Origin: Prauserella rugosa
GTDB taxonomy: Bacteria; Actinomycetota; Actinomycetes; Mycobacteriales; Pseudonocardiaceae
Assembly: GCF_000719975.1 (NCBI RefSeq)
Contig: NZ_JOIJ01000007.1
Coordinates: 62,001-126,000, forward strand
Direction: 5' to 3'
Length of the DNA: 64,000 bases
This document shows positions 30,212 through 38,321 of this stretch, piece after piece (within the stretch, counting starts at the first letter, position 1; every line of letters starts with the position of its first letter). Made by a program: the position numbers and the translations under genes. The notes beneath the pieces are model-generated. The model was not told the origin of the DNA. It did no database searches and was given only the letters and a program-made list of their open reading frames with translations.

Positions 30212-30264
30212 ACCCCCGAGGGCCCTATGGGTGCGTCCAACGCACCCATAGGGCCCTCGGGGGT
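30212..30264. terminator. 24-bp-arm palindrome, bidirectional terminator (repeat family E2)
   Basis: A perfect 24-bp stem (ACCCCCGAGGGCCCT..., arms 30212-30235 and 30241-30264) with loop TCCAA follows the sugar dehydrogenase stop by 14 bases. It is the sister of 23729-23781, with four covarying base pairs and a one-base loop difference. Confidence 0.8.
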
Positions 30265-30273
30265 CCCGCTGAA

Positions 30274-30336
30274 GCCAACACGGCGACGCAGAACGCCAAC
30301 ACGGCGACGTGGGATGCCAACACGGCGAGGAACGCA
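30274..30336 (-). repeat. tandem repeat, three 21-bp units (copy 2)
   Basis: On the plus strand, GCCAACACGGCGACG plus six variable bases is repeated at 30274, 30295 and 30316. Its reverse complement is the unit found at 9692-9754. Both arrays are 63 bp. Here the first 13 bases of all three units are identical, so this copy is younger or better conserved. Confidence 0.75.
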
Positions 30337-30476
30337 GGCCGGTGAGCGAAGCGAACTCGCCCGGGCCCCGCACTCAACGTGAGGACAGGAGCGAAGCGCA
30401 ACCCGAGGCAGGGGTCCGGGGGCGGAGCCCGCCGGGCTGGGGGTGTGGGGGCTGCGCCCCCACAGCAATAAAGAAA

Positions 30477-30513
30477 GAGACCCCCGTCCACGCATTCCGT
30501 GGACGGGGGTCTC
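30477..30513 (-). terminator. terminator of tRNA-Pro
   Basis: GAGACCCCCGTCCACG (30477-30492) and CGTGGACGGGGGTCTC (30498-30513) form a perfect 16-bp stem with a 5-base loop. Read on the minus strand it follows the tRNA by about 10 bases and is followed by TCTTTCTTTATTG, a good T-rich tail. Confidence 0.9.
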
Positions 30514-30522
30514 CCTCTTTCG

Positions 30523-30596
30523 TCGGGGTGGCGGGATTTGAACCCACGACCTCCTCGACCCGAACGAGGCACGCTACCAAGCTGCGCCACACCCCG
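30523..30596 (-). tRNA. tRNA-Pro (anticodon CGG)
   Basis: The minus strand folds as a full cloverleaf: acceptor CGGGGTG/CACCCCG, D arm GCGC-AGCTTGGTA-GCGT, anticodon arm CCTCG-TTCGGGT-CGAGG with anticodon CGG, and T arm GTGGG-TTCAAAT-CCCGC, with discriminator A. The 3' CCA is not encoded. It reads CCG, a very common codon in this GC-rich genome. In mycobacteria a proline tRNA also lies beside the ponA2-metallophosphoesterase genes. Confidence 0.97.
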
Positions 30597-30642
30597 ATTT
30601 GTGTTGTTCACCGGTCTCCCGGTGAGCGGGTCGCCAACTAGT

Positions 30643-31596
30643 TTAGCGGACCTCGCTGCGGGCTTTGCGGCGGGTGGTCCTTCGCGCCTTGACGGCTTTG
30701 CGGGACGGTTCGGAGCCGCGGGGGACGAGGGTGAGCAGGCTGGCTTCCGGCGGGCAGGCGAACCGTGCGGGTGCGTACGGGGAGGTGCCGAGGCCTGCGG
30801 AGACGTGCAGCCACATGTCGGCTCCCCAGCGGGAGATGCCGCGGGCGCGGGAACGGTCCAGCTCGCAGTTGGTGACGAGCGCGCCCACGCCGGGGACGCG
30901 GAGTTGGCCGCCGTGGGTGTGGCCTGCCAGCACGAGGTCGTAGCCCTCGGATGCGAACGGGTCGAGCACCCGCGGCTCGGGCGAGTGGGTGATGCCCAGC
31001 TTGAGCACGACCTCGGCGTCGACGGGGCCGGAAATCTCGGCGAACCGGTCCCGGTGCAGGTGCGGGTCGTCGACGCCCGCGGCGAAGATCCGCTGGCCCG
31101 CGACGTCGAACGTGGTGCGCTGGTGGGTCAGGTCCTGCCAGCCGTGTTCGATGAACGCGGCTCGCAGGTCACGCCAGGGCAGGTGGTGGCCGTGGATGCG
31201 CTTCTTGCGGCCCTTGGGCATGAGGTATCGGGCCGGGTTCTTGGGTTTCGGCCCGTAGTAGTCGTTGCTGCCGAAGATGAACACGCCGGGCCGTTCGAGC
31301 AGCGGCCCGAGTGCGCGCAGCACCGCGGGCACGGCGCGGCGATGGGCCAGGTTGTCGCCGGTGTTGACGACGAGATCCGGTTCGAGTTCGTCGAGGGCGG
31401 CGACCCAGCGTTGTTTCGACGTCTGGCCGGGCAGCATGTGCAGGTCGGAGATGTGCAGGATGCGGATGGGGTCGGCGTCGTCGTCGAGTACGGGCAGTTG
31501 GCCGGTGCGCAGTGTCCAGTTCCTGCGTTCGATGCCGACGGCGTAGCCGAGCGTCGCCGCTCCCGCCGCCGCGGTCGTGGTGACGAGGCGCTTCAT
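30643..31596 (-). CDS. calcineurin-like metallophosphoesterase
   Basis: A 317-residue phosphoesterase of the YkuE/YaeI type. It has an N-terminal hydrophobic helix (about 3-20) and then the five metal motifs: HISDLHML, NTGDNLAH, GSNDYYG (usual GNHD replaced by GSND), ITHSPEP and AGHTHGGQ. Family members act on membrane-associated phosphoesters; the substrate here is unknown. The basic C-terminus (RKAVKARRTTRRKAR) may bind membrane or RNA. ATG 31596 follows AAGGGAGAG. It sits downstream of ponA2 on the same strand, as Rv3683 does beside Rv3682. Confidence 0.9.
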   Translation of the reverse strand: MKRLVTTTAAAGAATLGYAVGIERRNWTLRTGQLPVLDDDADPIRILHISDLHMLPGQTSKQRWVAALDELEPDLVVNTGDNLAHRRAVPAVLRALGPLLERPGVFIFGSNDYYGPKPKNPARYLMPKGRKKRIHGHHLPWRDLRAAFIEHGWQDLTHQRTTFDVAGQRIFAAGVDDPHLHRDRFAEISGPVDAEVVLKLGITHSPEPRVLDPFASEGYDLVLAGHTHGGQLRVPGVGALVTNCELDRSRARGISRWGADMWLHVSAGLGTSPYAPARFACPPEASLLTLVPRGSEPSRKAVKARRTTRRKARSEVR

Positions 31597-31778
31597 GAAC
31601 TCTCCCTTGCCCTGCCGGTGCACCCGCTCAGCCTACGCGCGAGGGCCGGGGGTGCGGCCGGTGCGGAAAGCGAGCCGAGGGCGTGCCCGGAGTGGACCGG
31701 AGCACGCCCTCGGCGGTGTCGATGTTCAGGGTCGATCTGCTGCCGACCCGCGTCGCGGGTGGCCGTTACTCCTGCCCG

Positions 31779-33896
31779 TCACTCGTAGCGCGGACTGGGC
31801 TGGGGCAGTGGTCGCGGCGGTTCGCCTTCGAGGATCTTCGACATGGCGTTGAACCACGTCCTCGCAGGCGCCTTGCCACCGAAGATGTTGCCGCCGCCCT
31901 CGCCGACCGAGTAGACGTTGCCGGGTCCGGCGTCGACGATGCCGCCCGCCGGGTTGTCCGGCTTGAACACCATCGACGCGCCGGCCAGCTGCGGGGTGGC
32001 GCCGACGAACGCCGCCGAGGCGTTGGACTGGGTCGTACCGGTCTTACCGATCATGGGCCTGCTCCAGCCCACCGAGGACGCGGCTTCCGCGGACGTCCCG
32101 CCGCCGACGTCGTCCTTGCTCATACCCACGGCGAGCGTGTTGGCGAGATCCTCGTTGACCGCCTGCTCGCAGGGCTTCTCCTTGATCTGCACCGGCTTGC
32201 CGTTGCGGTCGGTGACCTCGGCGATCGGCGTAGGCGGACACCAGGTGCCCCCGCTCATGATCGTCGCGGCGACGTTGGCCATCTCGAGCGGGTTCGTGGG
32301 ACTGACGCCGAGGGTGAACGAGGGCATGCCTCGCGAGTTCTCCCGCGGGCCGTAGAACTTGCGCTGTTCCATCGACCACGCGTTGCTCTCGTTGTCGGGG
32401 TCGACCGGTCCGCCGTTGGCCGCGTTCGACGTCATCGTGCTGCGGAGGCCGAGCTTGTAGGCCATGTTGAGGATGGGCTTCATGCCGATCCGGTCGACCA
32501 GGTGCACGAACGTGGTGTTCGGTGACGTCGCCAGCGCCTGCTGCAGCGTCATGCTGCCGGGATAGGTGCCCGCGTTGCCGACGGTGTAGGGAGCGCCGCC
32601 GTTGGTGTACCGCGTCGACGTGTACGACCCCGGCGAGGGCACCGAGTCGAAGATCCCCACCGCGCCCTGCTGCAGGGCGGCCGCGGCGGTGAAGATCTTG
32701 TAGCTCGAGCCGGCACCCGTCACGTTGGCGGTGCTGGAGGGCAGGGCGTAGATGGTCTGGCCCGCCTCCTTGTCGATGCCGTAATCGCGGTTGGCGGCCA
32801 GCGCCACGACCTCGTGCCGGTCCTTGCCCGGCTTGACCAGCGACAACGTGTTGGCGACGTTGTCCTGGGTCTTCGAGACCTGCTCCTCCGCGGAGCGCTT
32901 GGCGATGCGGTTCGCCTCGCGGTCGAGGGTCGTGCGCACCGTGTAGCCGCCGCTGTAGAGCTCGTCGGCGTCCATGCCGTGCGTGGTGAGGTAGTCCTCG
33001 ACGTACTGGCAGAAGAAGCCGTGTTCCGGTCCGGCGCCGACACAGTTGGCCGCCGGCTTGTTCGGCCCACCTGGCACGACGCCCAGCGGCTCCTTCTTGA
33101 TCCGCTCCGCGTCCTCCTTGGCGAGCTTGCGGTTGTCGACCATCGAGTCGAGCACGACGTTCCGGCGGTGCGTCGCCGCCTCCGGGTTGCTCCACGGGTC
33201 GTTGACCGCCGGGTTGTTGACCATGCCCGCCAGCAGTGCCGACTGCTTGACGTCGAGCTTGTCGGGCGTGGTGTTGAAGTAGGCGCGCGCCGCGGCACCG
33301 ACGCCGTAGATCTGCCGGGAGAACTCGACGACGTTCAGATAGCCGGCGAGGATCTCCTCCTTGCTCATCCGCGTCTCGAGCTGGATCGCGATCCGCGCTT
33401 CCTTGAGCTTGCGGCCGACGGTCTGTTCCTGTGCGCGCTGCTGCCCGAGCTCGTCGTTCCGGTAGATGACGTTGATCAGGTAGTTCTTCACGTACTGCTG
33501 GGTCAGGGTCGAGGCGCCCTGCGTGTCCCCACCGGAGCTGTTGCTGACGGCGGCGCGCAGCGTGCCCTTCCAGTCGACGCCGTTGTGCTCGTAGAAGCGG
33601 CGGTCCTCGATGGAGATCAGCGACCACTTCATCGCGTCGGAGATCTGGTCGGGCTTGGTCGGCACGCGGTACTGGTCGTACAGCGTCGCGATCGGCTTGC
33701 CGTCCTTGTCGGTGATCGTGGTCAACTGCGGGGGCGGCTCGTCGGCGAGCTCGGCCGAGGTCGACTCGACGGTCTCGCTCGCCTGGTTCGACACGACGCC
33801 AGCCAACCCGACCACGGGGAAGAGGATGCCCGCGACCAGGACACCGGCCAGCAGGCAGAGCCCGAACATCTTCAGCAGACCGCTTCGATTGCGCAC
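31779..33896 (-). CDS. bifunctional class A penicillin-binding protein, PonA2 type
   Basis: A 705-residue peptidoglycan synthase. One membrane helix (about 5-35) is followed by a glycosyltransferase domain with the catalytic Glu in SIEDRRFYEHNGVD (about 93), STLTQQYVKN and the RKLKEARIAIQLE stretch. The transpeptidase domain has SSYK (SxxK motif), SPNTTF (SxN) and KTGTT. No PASTA domain is visible at the C-terminus, unlike M. tuberculosis PonA2 as I recall. GTG 33896 has TACCCT six bases upstream, so the mRNA is probably leaderless. Neighbours (WhiB4-like gene, metallophosphoesterase) match the mycobacterial ponA2 locus. Confidence 0.93.
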   Translation of the reverse strand: MRNRSGLLKMFGLCLLAGVLVAGILFPVVGLAGVVSNQASETVESTSAELADEPPPQLTTITDKDGKPIATLYDQYRVPTKPDQISDAMKWSLISIEDRRFYEHNGVDWKGTLRAAVSNSSGGDTQGASTLTQQYVKNYLINVIYRNDELGQQRAQEQTVGRKLKEARIAIQLETRMSKEEILAGYLNVVEFSRQIYGVGAAARAYFNTTPDKLDVKQSALLAGMVNNPAVNDPWSNPEAATHRRNVVLDSMVDNRKLAKEDAERIKKEPLGVVPGGPNKPAANCVGAGPEHGFFCQYVEDYLTTHGMDADELYSGGYTVRTTLDREANRIAKRSAEEQVSKTQDNVANTLSLVKPGKDRHEVVALAANRDYGIDKEAGQTIYALPSSTANVTGAGSSYKIFTAAAALQQGAVGIFDSVPSPGSYTSTRYTNGGAPYTVGNAGTYPGSMTLQQALATSPNTTFVHLVDRIGMKPILNMAYKLGLRSTMTSNAANGGPVDPDNESNAWSMEQRKFYGPRENSRGMPSFTLGVSPTNPLEMANVAATIMSGGTWCPPTPIAEVTDRNGKPVQIKEKPCEQAVNEDLANTLAVGMSKDDVGGGTSAEAASSVGWSRPMIGKTGTTQSNASAAFVGATPQLAGASMVFKPDNPAGGIVDAGPGNVYSVGEGGGNIFGGKAPARTWFNAMSKILEGEPPRPLPQPSPRYE

Positions 33897-34062
33897 GGAC
33901 CCAGGGTACGCATCCGGGGCGTGACGTGCGGGTTGGCTACCGCGTGGCGCCGGCCCGTCACCAGCCGAATTGGTGGATACCGCACATACCTGAGCCGAAA
34001 CATTGTAGACACCTGTGGTTGACCGCGAGGTCATTCGCGAAAAGAAATCCCCAATTCGTCGG

Positions 34063-34091
34063 TTGGCGTTGGAACCGACCACGCCTACAGT
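34063..34091 (+). promoter_or_regulatory. candidate promoter of the whiB gene
   Basis: TTGGCG, 17 bases, TACAGT: good sigma-A spacing and a good -10. GGAAC-N17-CGTC, resembling ECF sigma promoters, overlaps it, so stress sigma factors might also use this site. Confidence 0.5.
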
Positions 34092-34144
34092 CCGTCAACA
34101 TCTCACGAGGTAGCGCTACAAGGGGAGGCGCTGCAGGAGGGACC

Positions 34145-34219
34145 GTGAGAGCACAAGAAGATCCGCCGCGGCGGGTGGGTCGTCAGGCACCGTCGCCGCG
34201 GCTGGTCACGACAGGGTAG
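34145..34219 (+). CDS. possible leader ORF upstream of whiB
   Basis: GTG 34145 follows AGGAGG by 4 bases and opens 24 codons (MRAQEDPPRRVGRQAPSPRL and four more) ending in TAG 34217-34219, 12 bases before the whiB start. The peptide is arginine/proline-rich, which can slow ribosomes. It may tune whiB translation, or be chance. Confidence 0.35.
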   Translation: MRAQEDPPRRVGRQAPSPRLVTTG

Positions 34220-34231
34220 GAGCTGGGGGTT

Positions 34232-34528
34232 GTGATGAGCACCAACCAGTCGAGCTGGCGGATCCAGGCGTACTGCAGGGACACCGACCCGGACGGGTTG
34301 TTCGTCCGTGGCGCCGAACAGAATCGCGCGAAGGTCATCTGCATGGGCTGCCCCGTGCGGACCGAATGTCTCGCCGAAGCCCTCGACAACCGCATCGACT
34401 TCGGCGTGTGGGGAGGCATGACCGAACGCGAGCGCCGTGCGCTGCTGCGTAAACGTCCCGAGGTCGACAACTGGTGGGACCTGTTGGAGTCCGCCAAGCG
34501 CGAGTACGAACCGGCCGCGAGCGGCTGA
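34232..34528 (+). CDS. WhiB-family iron-sulfur regulator, WhiB4-like
   Basis: A 98-residue WhiB protein. The four cluster ligands are Cys16 (AYCRDTDPDGLF) and the C-x2-C-x5-C set in VICMGCPVRTEC. The beta-turn GVWGGMTERERRALLRK contacts sigma-A or DNA. It would carry a [4Fe-4S] cluster sensing O2/NO or redox state. Context, with ponA2 divergent and two ArsA-like ATPases next to it, matches M. tuberculosis whiB4 (Rv3681c), and the sequence FVRGAEQ...GVWGGMTER is also WhiB4-like. Start GTG 34232 or the adjacent ATG 34235; AGGAG lies 9-12 bases upstream. Confidence 0.93.
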   Translation: MMSTNQSSWRIQAYCRDTDPDGLFVRGAEQNRAKVICMGCPVRTECLAEALDNRIDFGVWGGMTERERRALLRKRPEVDNWWDLLESAKREYEPAASG

Positions 34529-34571
34529 GCTCGATGCGTTCGTCTGGCGGGCGCGGTGGGCGCCTCGCGGC

Positions 34572-35705
34572 TCACGCGCCTGCCAGGCGAGCTCCGATGT
34601 CCCGCAGGCCGTCGATGTCGTGGACGTCGGCGGCCAGCGCGGGCACCCGCCGCACCGGGACGCCGGGATGCGCGCGGGTGAAGCGTTCCAGCAGACGTGA
34701 TTCCCGTTCCTCGAGCTGCACCCGGTCGGCGTGCAGGCGCAGCACCGCGGCGGCGAGCGGAGCGTTCGTCTCGCTCTTCTCGAGTGCCTCGGCCGCGGCG
34801 AGCGCGTCGATGGCCGTCAGATCTGCCAGCACCGGATGCGTCCGGTTCGCCACCAGCCCGGACAAGGGCATCGACTCCTCGGACAGCCGCTCGACGAAGT
34901 AACTCGCCTCGCGCAGCGCATCGGCCTCGGGAGCGGCCACGACCAGGAACGACGTGCCCTCGGAACGCAGCAGCTCCTGGGTCTTGGCCGCGCGTTCGCG
35001 GAACCCGCCGAAGGTCGAGTCGAACGCCTGCATGAACGCCGACGCGTCGGCCAGCAGCTGTCCGCCGAGGATCGTCGAGACGGCCTTGGCGAACATCGAG
35101 AAGCCCGCGCTCATCACCTTGCGGATGCCCCAGCCGCCCGCCCTGGCGGGACTGGTGAGCAGGCGGATCATCCGTCCGTCGAGCGCGGCCGACAACCTGC
35201 TCGGCGCGTCGAGGAAGTCCAGTGCCGACCTGCTGGGCGGGGTGTCGACGACGATCAGATCCCATTCGCCGGTCGCGGCCAGCTGCCCGAGCTTCTCCAT
35301 GGCCATGTACTCCTGCGTTCCGGAGAACGACGTGGAGATGGTCTGGTAGAAGGGGTTGCTCAGCAGCTGTTCGGCGCGGTCGGGGCCCGCGTGGCGCCGC
35401 ACCATGTCGTCGAACGTGCGGCGCATGTCCAGCATCATCGCCCACAGCTCACCGTCCGGTTCGAAACCGTCGACGGCGACCTTGCGGGGATGATTGCCCA
35501 GTTCACGAAGGCCGAGCGCCTGTGCGAGCCGCCGGGCGGGGTCGATGGTCAGTACCACCGTCTGCCTGCCGCGTTCGGCCGCACGCAGCGCCAGTGAGGC
35601 CGCGGTGGTCGTCTTGCCGACACCGCCCGAGCCGCAGCACACCACGACGCGCGTGTTGGGATCGTCGATGAGCGCGTCCACGTCGAGGTTCTTCGCCTTC
35701 GCCAC
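34572..35705 (-). CDS. ArsA/Get3-like ATPase (second of pair)
   Basis: A 377-residue P-loop ATPase of the anion-transporting ATPase group. The deviant Walker A is GSGGVGKTT (about 25-33), and switch motifs follow: [14 protein letters not shown] and [15 protein letters not shown] methionine-rich segment ([15 protein letters not shown]) could line a hydrophobic groove as in Get3 tail-anchor carriers. No arsenite-binding cysteine pattern is seen. GTG 35705 starts one base after the stop of the partner, so the two are coupled and probably form a heterodimer, as suggested for Rv3679/Rv3680 in mycobacteria. Confidence 0.9.
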   Translation of the reverse strand: MAKAKNLDVDALIDDPNTRVVVCCGSGGVGKTTTAASLALRAAERGRQTVVLTIDPARRLAQALGLRELGNHPRKVAVDGFEPDGELWAMMLDMRRTFDDMVRRHAGPDRAEQLLSNPFYQTISTSFSGTQEYMAMEKLGQLAATGEWDLIVVDTPPSRSALDFLDAPSRLSAALDGRMIRLLTSPARAGGWGIRKVMSAGFSMFAKAVSTILGGQLLADASAFMQAFDSTFGGFRERAAKTQELLRSEGTSFLVVAAPEADALREASYFVERLSEESMPLSGLVANRTHPVLADLTAIDALAAAEALEKSETNAPLAAAVLRLHADRVQLEERESRLLERFTRAHPGVPVRRVPALAADVHDIDGLRDIGARLAGA

Positions 35706-35706
35706 G

Positions 35707-36711
35707 TCAGCGCACCCCCTGAGCGCGGAGCGACTCCGCGAGTTCGTACAGCGCGGCCACGTCGACCCCGCCGGAGAGTTCGGTGAGCTCCAGGGAGGGC
35801 AGGTCGCTCTCGGACAGCTGTTCCCTCGCGGTCTTCTCGGCCTCGACCCGGGCCGCGTGCTCGACGGTCTCGGTGACCAGCGCCTCGAGCGTGTCGTCGG
35901 ACAGGTCCAGACCCGCGGCGGCCAGGCCGGAACGCACCCGTGCGGCGTCGACCCTGCCGTCGGCCGCGGGCGACACCGAACGGGACGGCAGCCTCGGCGG
36001 GCGTACCCGGTTGATCAGCACCGCGCCGGGGCGCAGATCCGCGCCGTCGAGCTCGGCGACCGCCTCCAGCGTCTCGCGCACCGGCATCTCCTCGAGCAGC
36101 GTCACGATGTGCACCGCCGTCTGGCCCGAGTGCAACAGCCGGACCACGCCGTCGGCCTGCGAGCGGATGGGACCGGTCTTGGCCAGGTCGGTCAGAGCCC
36201 TGGTGACGTCGAGGAACTTGACCACCCTGCCGGTCGGAGGGGCGTCGACCACGACCGCGTCGTAGAAGTGCCGCCCGTCCGAGTCGGTACGGCCCACGCA
36301 CTCCTTGATCTTGCCGGTGAGCAGCACGTCCCTCAGCCCGGGAGCGAGCGTCGTCGCGAACTCGATCGCGCCCATCCTGCGCAGCGTCCTGCCCGCGAAA
36401 CCGAGGTTGTAGAACATCTCGAAGTACTCGAGCAGCGCAGCCTCGACGTCGATGTGCAGGGCCCGCACCTCGCCGCCGTTCGGCGCGGAGGCGATGCGCT
36501 GCTCGGCGTAGGGCAACGGCTCGGTGTCGAACAGCTGCGCGAAGCCCTGCCGCCCCTCGACCTCCACCAGCAGGACGCGCCTGCCGAGCCCGGCGAGCGC
36601 GAGCCCCAGCGAGGCGGCGAGCGTGGTCTTGCCTGTTCCGCCCTTACCCGTCACGAAATGCAGCCGGGTGCGGGTGAGCTCGTCGGTCCAGCCAGCAAGC
36701 GCGGTGGTCAC
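35707..36711 (-). CDS. ArsA/Get3-like ATPase (first of pair)
   Basis: A 334-residue partner ATPase with deviant Walker [20 protein letters not shown] (about 22-40), [13 protein letters not shown] and [14 protein letters not shown] as switch regions. GTG 36711 has TACGCT (36724-36719) seven bases upstream and no ribosome site, so it is probably leaderless. It heads a two-gene unit with the ATPase downstream. Function in actinobacteria is thought to touch redox or cell-surface stress; whether it handles membrane proteins is unproven. Confidence 0.9.
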   Translation of the reverse strand: MTTALAGWTDELTRTRLHFVTGKGGTGKTTLAASLGLALAGLGRRVLLVEVEGRQGFAQLFDTEPLPYAEQRIASAPNGGEVRALHIDVEAALLEYFEMFYNLGFAGRTLRRMGAIEFATTLAPGLRDVLLTGKIKECVGRTDSDGRHFYDAVVVDAPPTGRVVKFLDVTRALTDLAKTGPIRSQADGVVRLLHSGQTAVHIVTLLEEMPVRETLEAVAELDGADLRPGAVLINRVRPPRLPSRSVSPAADGRVDAARVRSGLAAAGLDLSDDTLEALVTETVEHAARVEAEKTAREQLSESDLPSLELTELSGGVDVAALYELAESLRAQGVR

Positions 36712-36741
36712 GCCGAGCAGCGTAAGACATCGCAGCAGGCG

Positions 36742-36990
36742 TCAGCTCGCGAACGCGAGCACGGCGACGAACACCGTCAGCCCGCCCGCCAGCCACCACG
36801 ACACGTCCGCGGGCAGCGTCGTCAGCATGAGTACGCAGGTCAGCAGCAGTGCCGTCACCCCGACCAGTGCCGCGACGGCGACGGCCTGCCAGCGTCCGGT
36901 CTTCTCGCGCACCCGCGCCATGACGATCAACACAGTCAGCAGGCCCGACACGCCAAGCAGCGCGGTCGCGAAAATCCGCCACGTTTCCAC
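36742..36990 (-). CDS. small membrane protein, unknown function
   Basis: An 82-residue protein with three hydrophobic segments: IFATALLGVSGLLTVLIVMA (about 6-25), AVAVAALVGVTALLLTCVLM and AGGLTVFVAVLAFAS at the end. It is unrecognised. Support for it being real comes from the upstream signal: TAGCGT (37003-36998) stands seven bases before GTG 36990, the same leaderless geometry as its neighbours. It lies upstream of the ArsA pair and is divergent from the DUF4177 gene, with back-to-back -10 boxes. Confidence 0.6.
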   Translation of the reverse strand: METWRIFATALLGVSGLLTVLIVMARVREKTGRWQAVAVAALVGVTALLLTCVLMLTTLPADVSWWLAGGLTVFVAVLAFAS

Positions 36991-37031
36991 GCGGGCAACG
37001 CTACTGGCAGTGGTTGTCTAGGGTGGCGCCC

Positions 37032-37193
37032 ATGAGTGCCACCAAGTGGGAGTACGCCACGGTTCCGCTGTTGATCCACGCCACCAAGCAGATCCTCGAC
37101 CAGTGGGGCGAGGACGGCTGGGAGCTGGTGACCGTCCTGCCGAATCCGAGCGGCGAACAGCACGTCGCCTACCTGAAGCGCCCGAAGGACTGA
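37032..37193 (+). CDS. DUF4177 family small protein
   Basis: A 53-residue protein (MSATKWEYATVPLL, then DQWGEDGWELVTVLP) that matches the DUF4177 pattern of a WEY start and a GWELV core. It is too small for an enzyme; function unknown. TAGGGT (37019-37024) lies seven bases before ATG 37032, so the transcript is probably leaderless. It ends 7 bases before ridA and probably forms an operon with it. M. tuberculosis has a similar tiny gene (Rv3678A, as I recall) at the same place. Confidence 0.85.
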   Translation: MSATKWEYATVPLLIHATKQILDQWGEDGWELVTVLPNPSGEQHVAYLKRPKD

Positions 37194-37200
37194 GGCCGCC

Positions 37201-37656
37201 ATGAGCGCCAGCGAGAAGCTCGCCGAACTCGGTATCGAACTTCCGGGGGTGGCGGCTCCGGTCGCGTCCTACATCCCCGCGGTGCGCACGGGCGCGCACG
37301 TCTACACCTCCGGCCAGCTGCCGTTCGTCGAGGGCGCCCTCGCGGCGACCGGCAAGGTCGGCGGGGAGGTCAGCCCCGAGGAGGCCAAGCAGTACGCGCG
37401 GACGGCGACGCTGAACGCGTTGGCCGCCGTTCACGACCTCGTGGGCATCGACGCGATCACCCGCGTCGTCAAGGTGACGGGTTTCGTCGCCTCCGCGGAA
37501 GGCTTCAACGGCCAGCCCGCGGTGATCAACGGTGCGTCCGAGCTGCTCGGTGAGGTCTTCGGCGACGCGGGCGCTCATGCCAGGTCGGCCGTCGGCGTCG
37601 CGGAGCTTCCGCTCGGCGCTCCGGTCGAGGTCGAACTGATCGTGGAGGTGGCGTGA
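37201..37656 (+). CDS. RidA-family protein
   Basis: A 151-residue RidA/YjgF/UK114 protein, which in the family hydrolyses reactive enamine/imine intermediates from PLP enzymes. The key arginine is present in AHARSAVGVAELPLGAPVEV (about 124-143), and the N-terminal GQLPF is conserved. ATG 37201. Its stop overlaps the next start (TGATG), so it is coupled to the unknown gene that follows. Equivalent of Rv3678c by position. Confidence 0.92.
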   Translation: MSASEKLAELGIELPGVAAPVASYIPAVRTGAHVYTSGQLPFVEGALAATGKVGGEVSPEEAKQYARTATLNALAAVHDLVGIDAITRVVKVTGFVASAEGFNGQPAVINGASELLGEVFGDAGAHARSAVGVAELPLGAPVEVELIVEVA

Positions 37657-38285
37657 TGGACCCGGACGTCGAACTGGCGTGTCACGAGCTGCTGCTGCGG
37701 TTGTCGGGCCGATTGCCGGACAACCTCGTGTGGCGGTTCCGGGACTGGCTGGGTGAGGGTGCGGCGAGCACGCTCGCACGTGTCCTGCCGAAGACTTTGC
37801 TTAAGCACAGAGTTGATCTGGACCAGGCCGAGTACCGCTTGATGGTGGCCGGCCTCATCCCGCACGGCGCGGATTGGCACCAGGTCAGTTCGACGCTCGG
37901 GGTAGACGCACCGTCAGAGAGCGGGTACACATTCACCGCGAGTACGCCTAACTGGGTGAACTCCGTCGATTCGGCAGCCGCCGTGATCGACGCAACGTTG
38001 CGACGGCGTCCCGAAGTGGGTGAAGTTCGGGAAGCTTGGCGGCAGGAACGTGGGTCCGGTCCTGAGGGGGCGAAGCGCATCCTGCTCGTCACCGCGGTCT
38101 CCGGGCTTCCCCGGTTGACTGGCGAACTGCAGCGGGTTCTGCGCGTACTGGGCGACGAAGCCCCGTGCGTGGAGGTGTTGCCCACGCGGTTCGAGCTTCC
38201 GGCTTACCACTCCGAAGCGCTCGCGAACTCGCGGTTCGTGTGCGCGGGAGCGGCCGGCGCCGGTCAGCAACTGGTACCCGCATAA
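37656..38285 (+). CDS. unknown actinobacterial protein, family member A
   Basis: A 209-residue protein of unknown function, coupled to ridA by an overlapping TGATG. No signal peptide or membrane helix. It aligns along its length with residues 1-205 of the next gene product. Shared marks are L.GRLPD near the start, the segment RRPEVGEVREAWR against RVLPDLRSVHAAWR, RILLVTAV against RVVLVDIG, VEV, and YHSEALANS against YHEGALSSG. The predicted fold is alpha helices followed by an alternating alpha/beta C-terminal half. It shows slightly more A/T-ending codons than its neighbours. The pair may form a heterodimer. Confidence 0.75.
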   Translation: MDPDVELACHELLLRLSGRLPDNLVWRFRDWLGEGAASTLARVLPKTLLKHRVDLDQAEYRLMVAGLIPHGADWHQVSSTLGVDAPSESGYTFTASTPNWVNSVDSAAAVIDATLRRRPEVGEVREAWRQERGSGPEGAKRILLVTAVSGLPRLTGELQRVLRVLGDEAPCVEVLPTRFELPAYHSEALANSRFVCAGAAGAGQQLVPA

Positions 38286-38321
38286 ACGCTCGCGGCCGGC
38301 GGGCTGGAGGGAGAGCGGCGA

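Larger units (their letters stand above)
30198..30522 (+). other. 325-base intergenic region rich in repeats and hairpins
   Basis: Contains the E2 palindrome (30212-30264), the second 3 x 21-bp array (30274-30336), a GTGGGGGCTGCGCCCCCAC hairpin (about 30445-30463) and the tRNA terminator (30477-30513). I see no gene. Confidence 0.6.
33897..34231. other. 335-base divergent ponA2/whiB control region
   Basis: Holds the ponA2 -10 box (TACCCT, minus strand, six bases before its GTG), the whiB-side promoter (34063-34091), an overlapping extracytoplasmic-sigma-like pair (GGAAC 34071-34075, CGTC 34093-34096, 17-base gap) and a 24-codon leader ORF. The segment 33940-34060 is AT-richer and otherwise featureless. 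Confidence 0.5.

Noticed and set aside
34572..36711. Arsenite efflux ATPase pair
   Set aside because: No arsenite-binding cysteines, no arsB/arsR/arsC nearby; the context matches the mycobacterial ArsA-like pair of other function.
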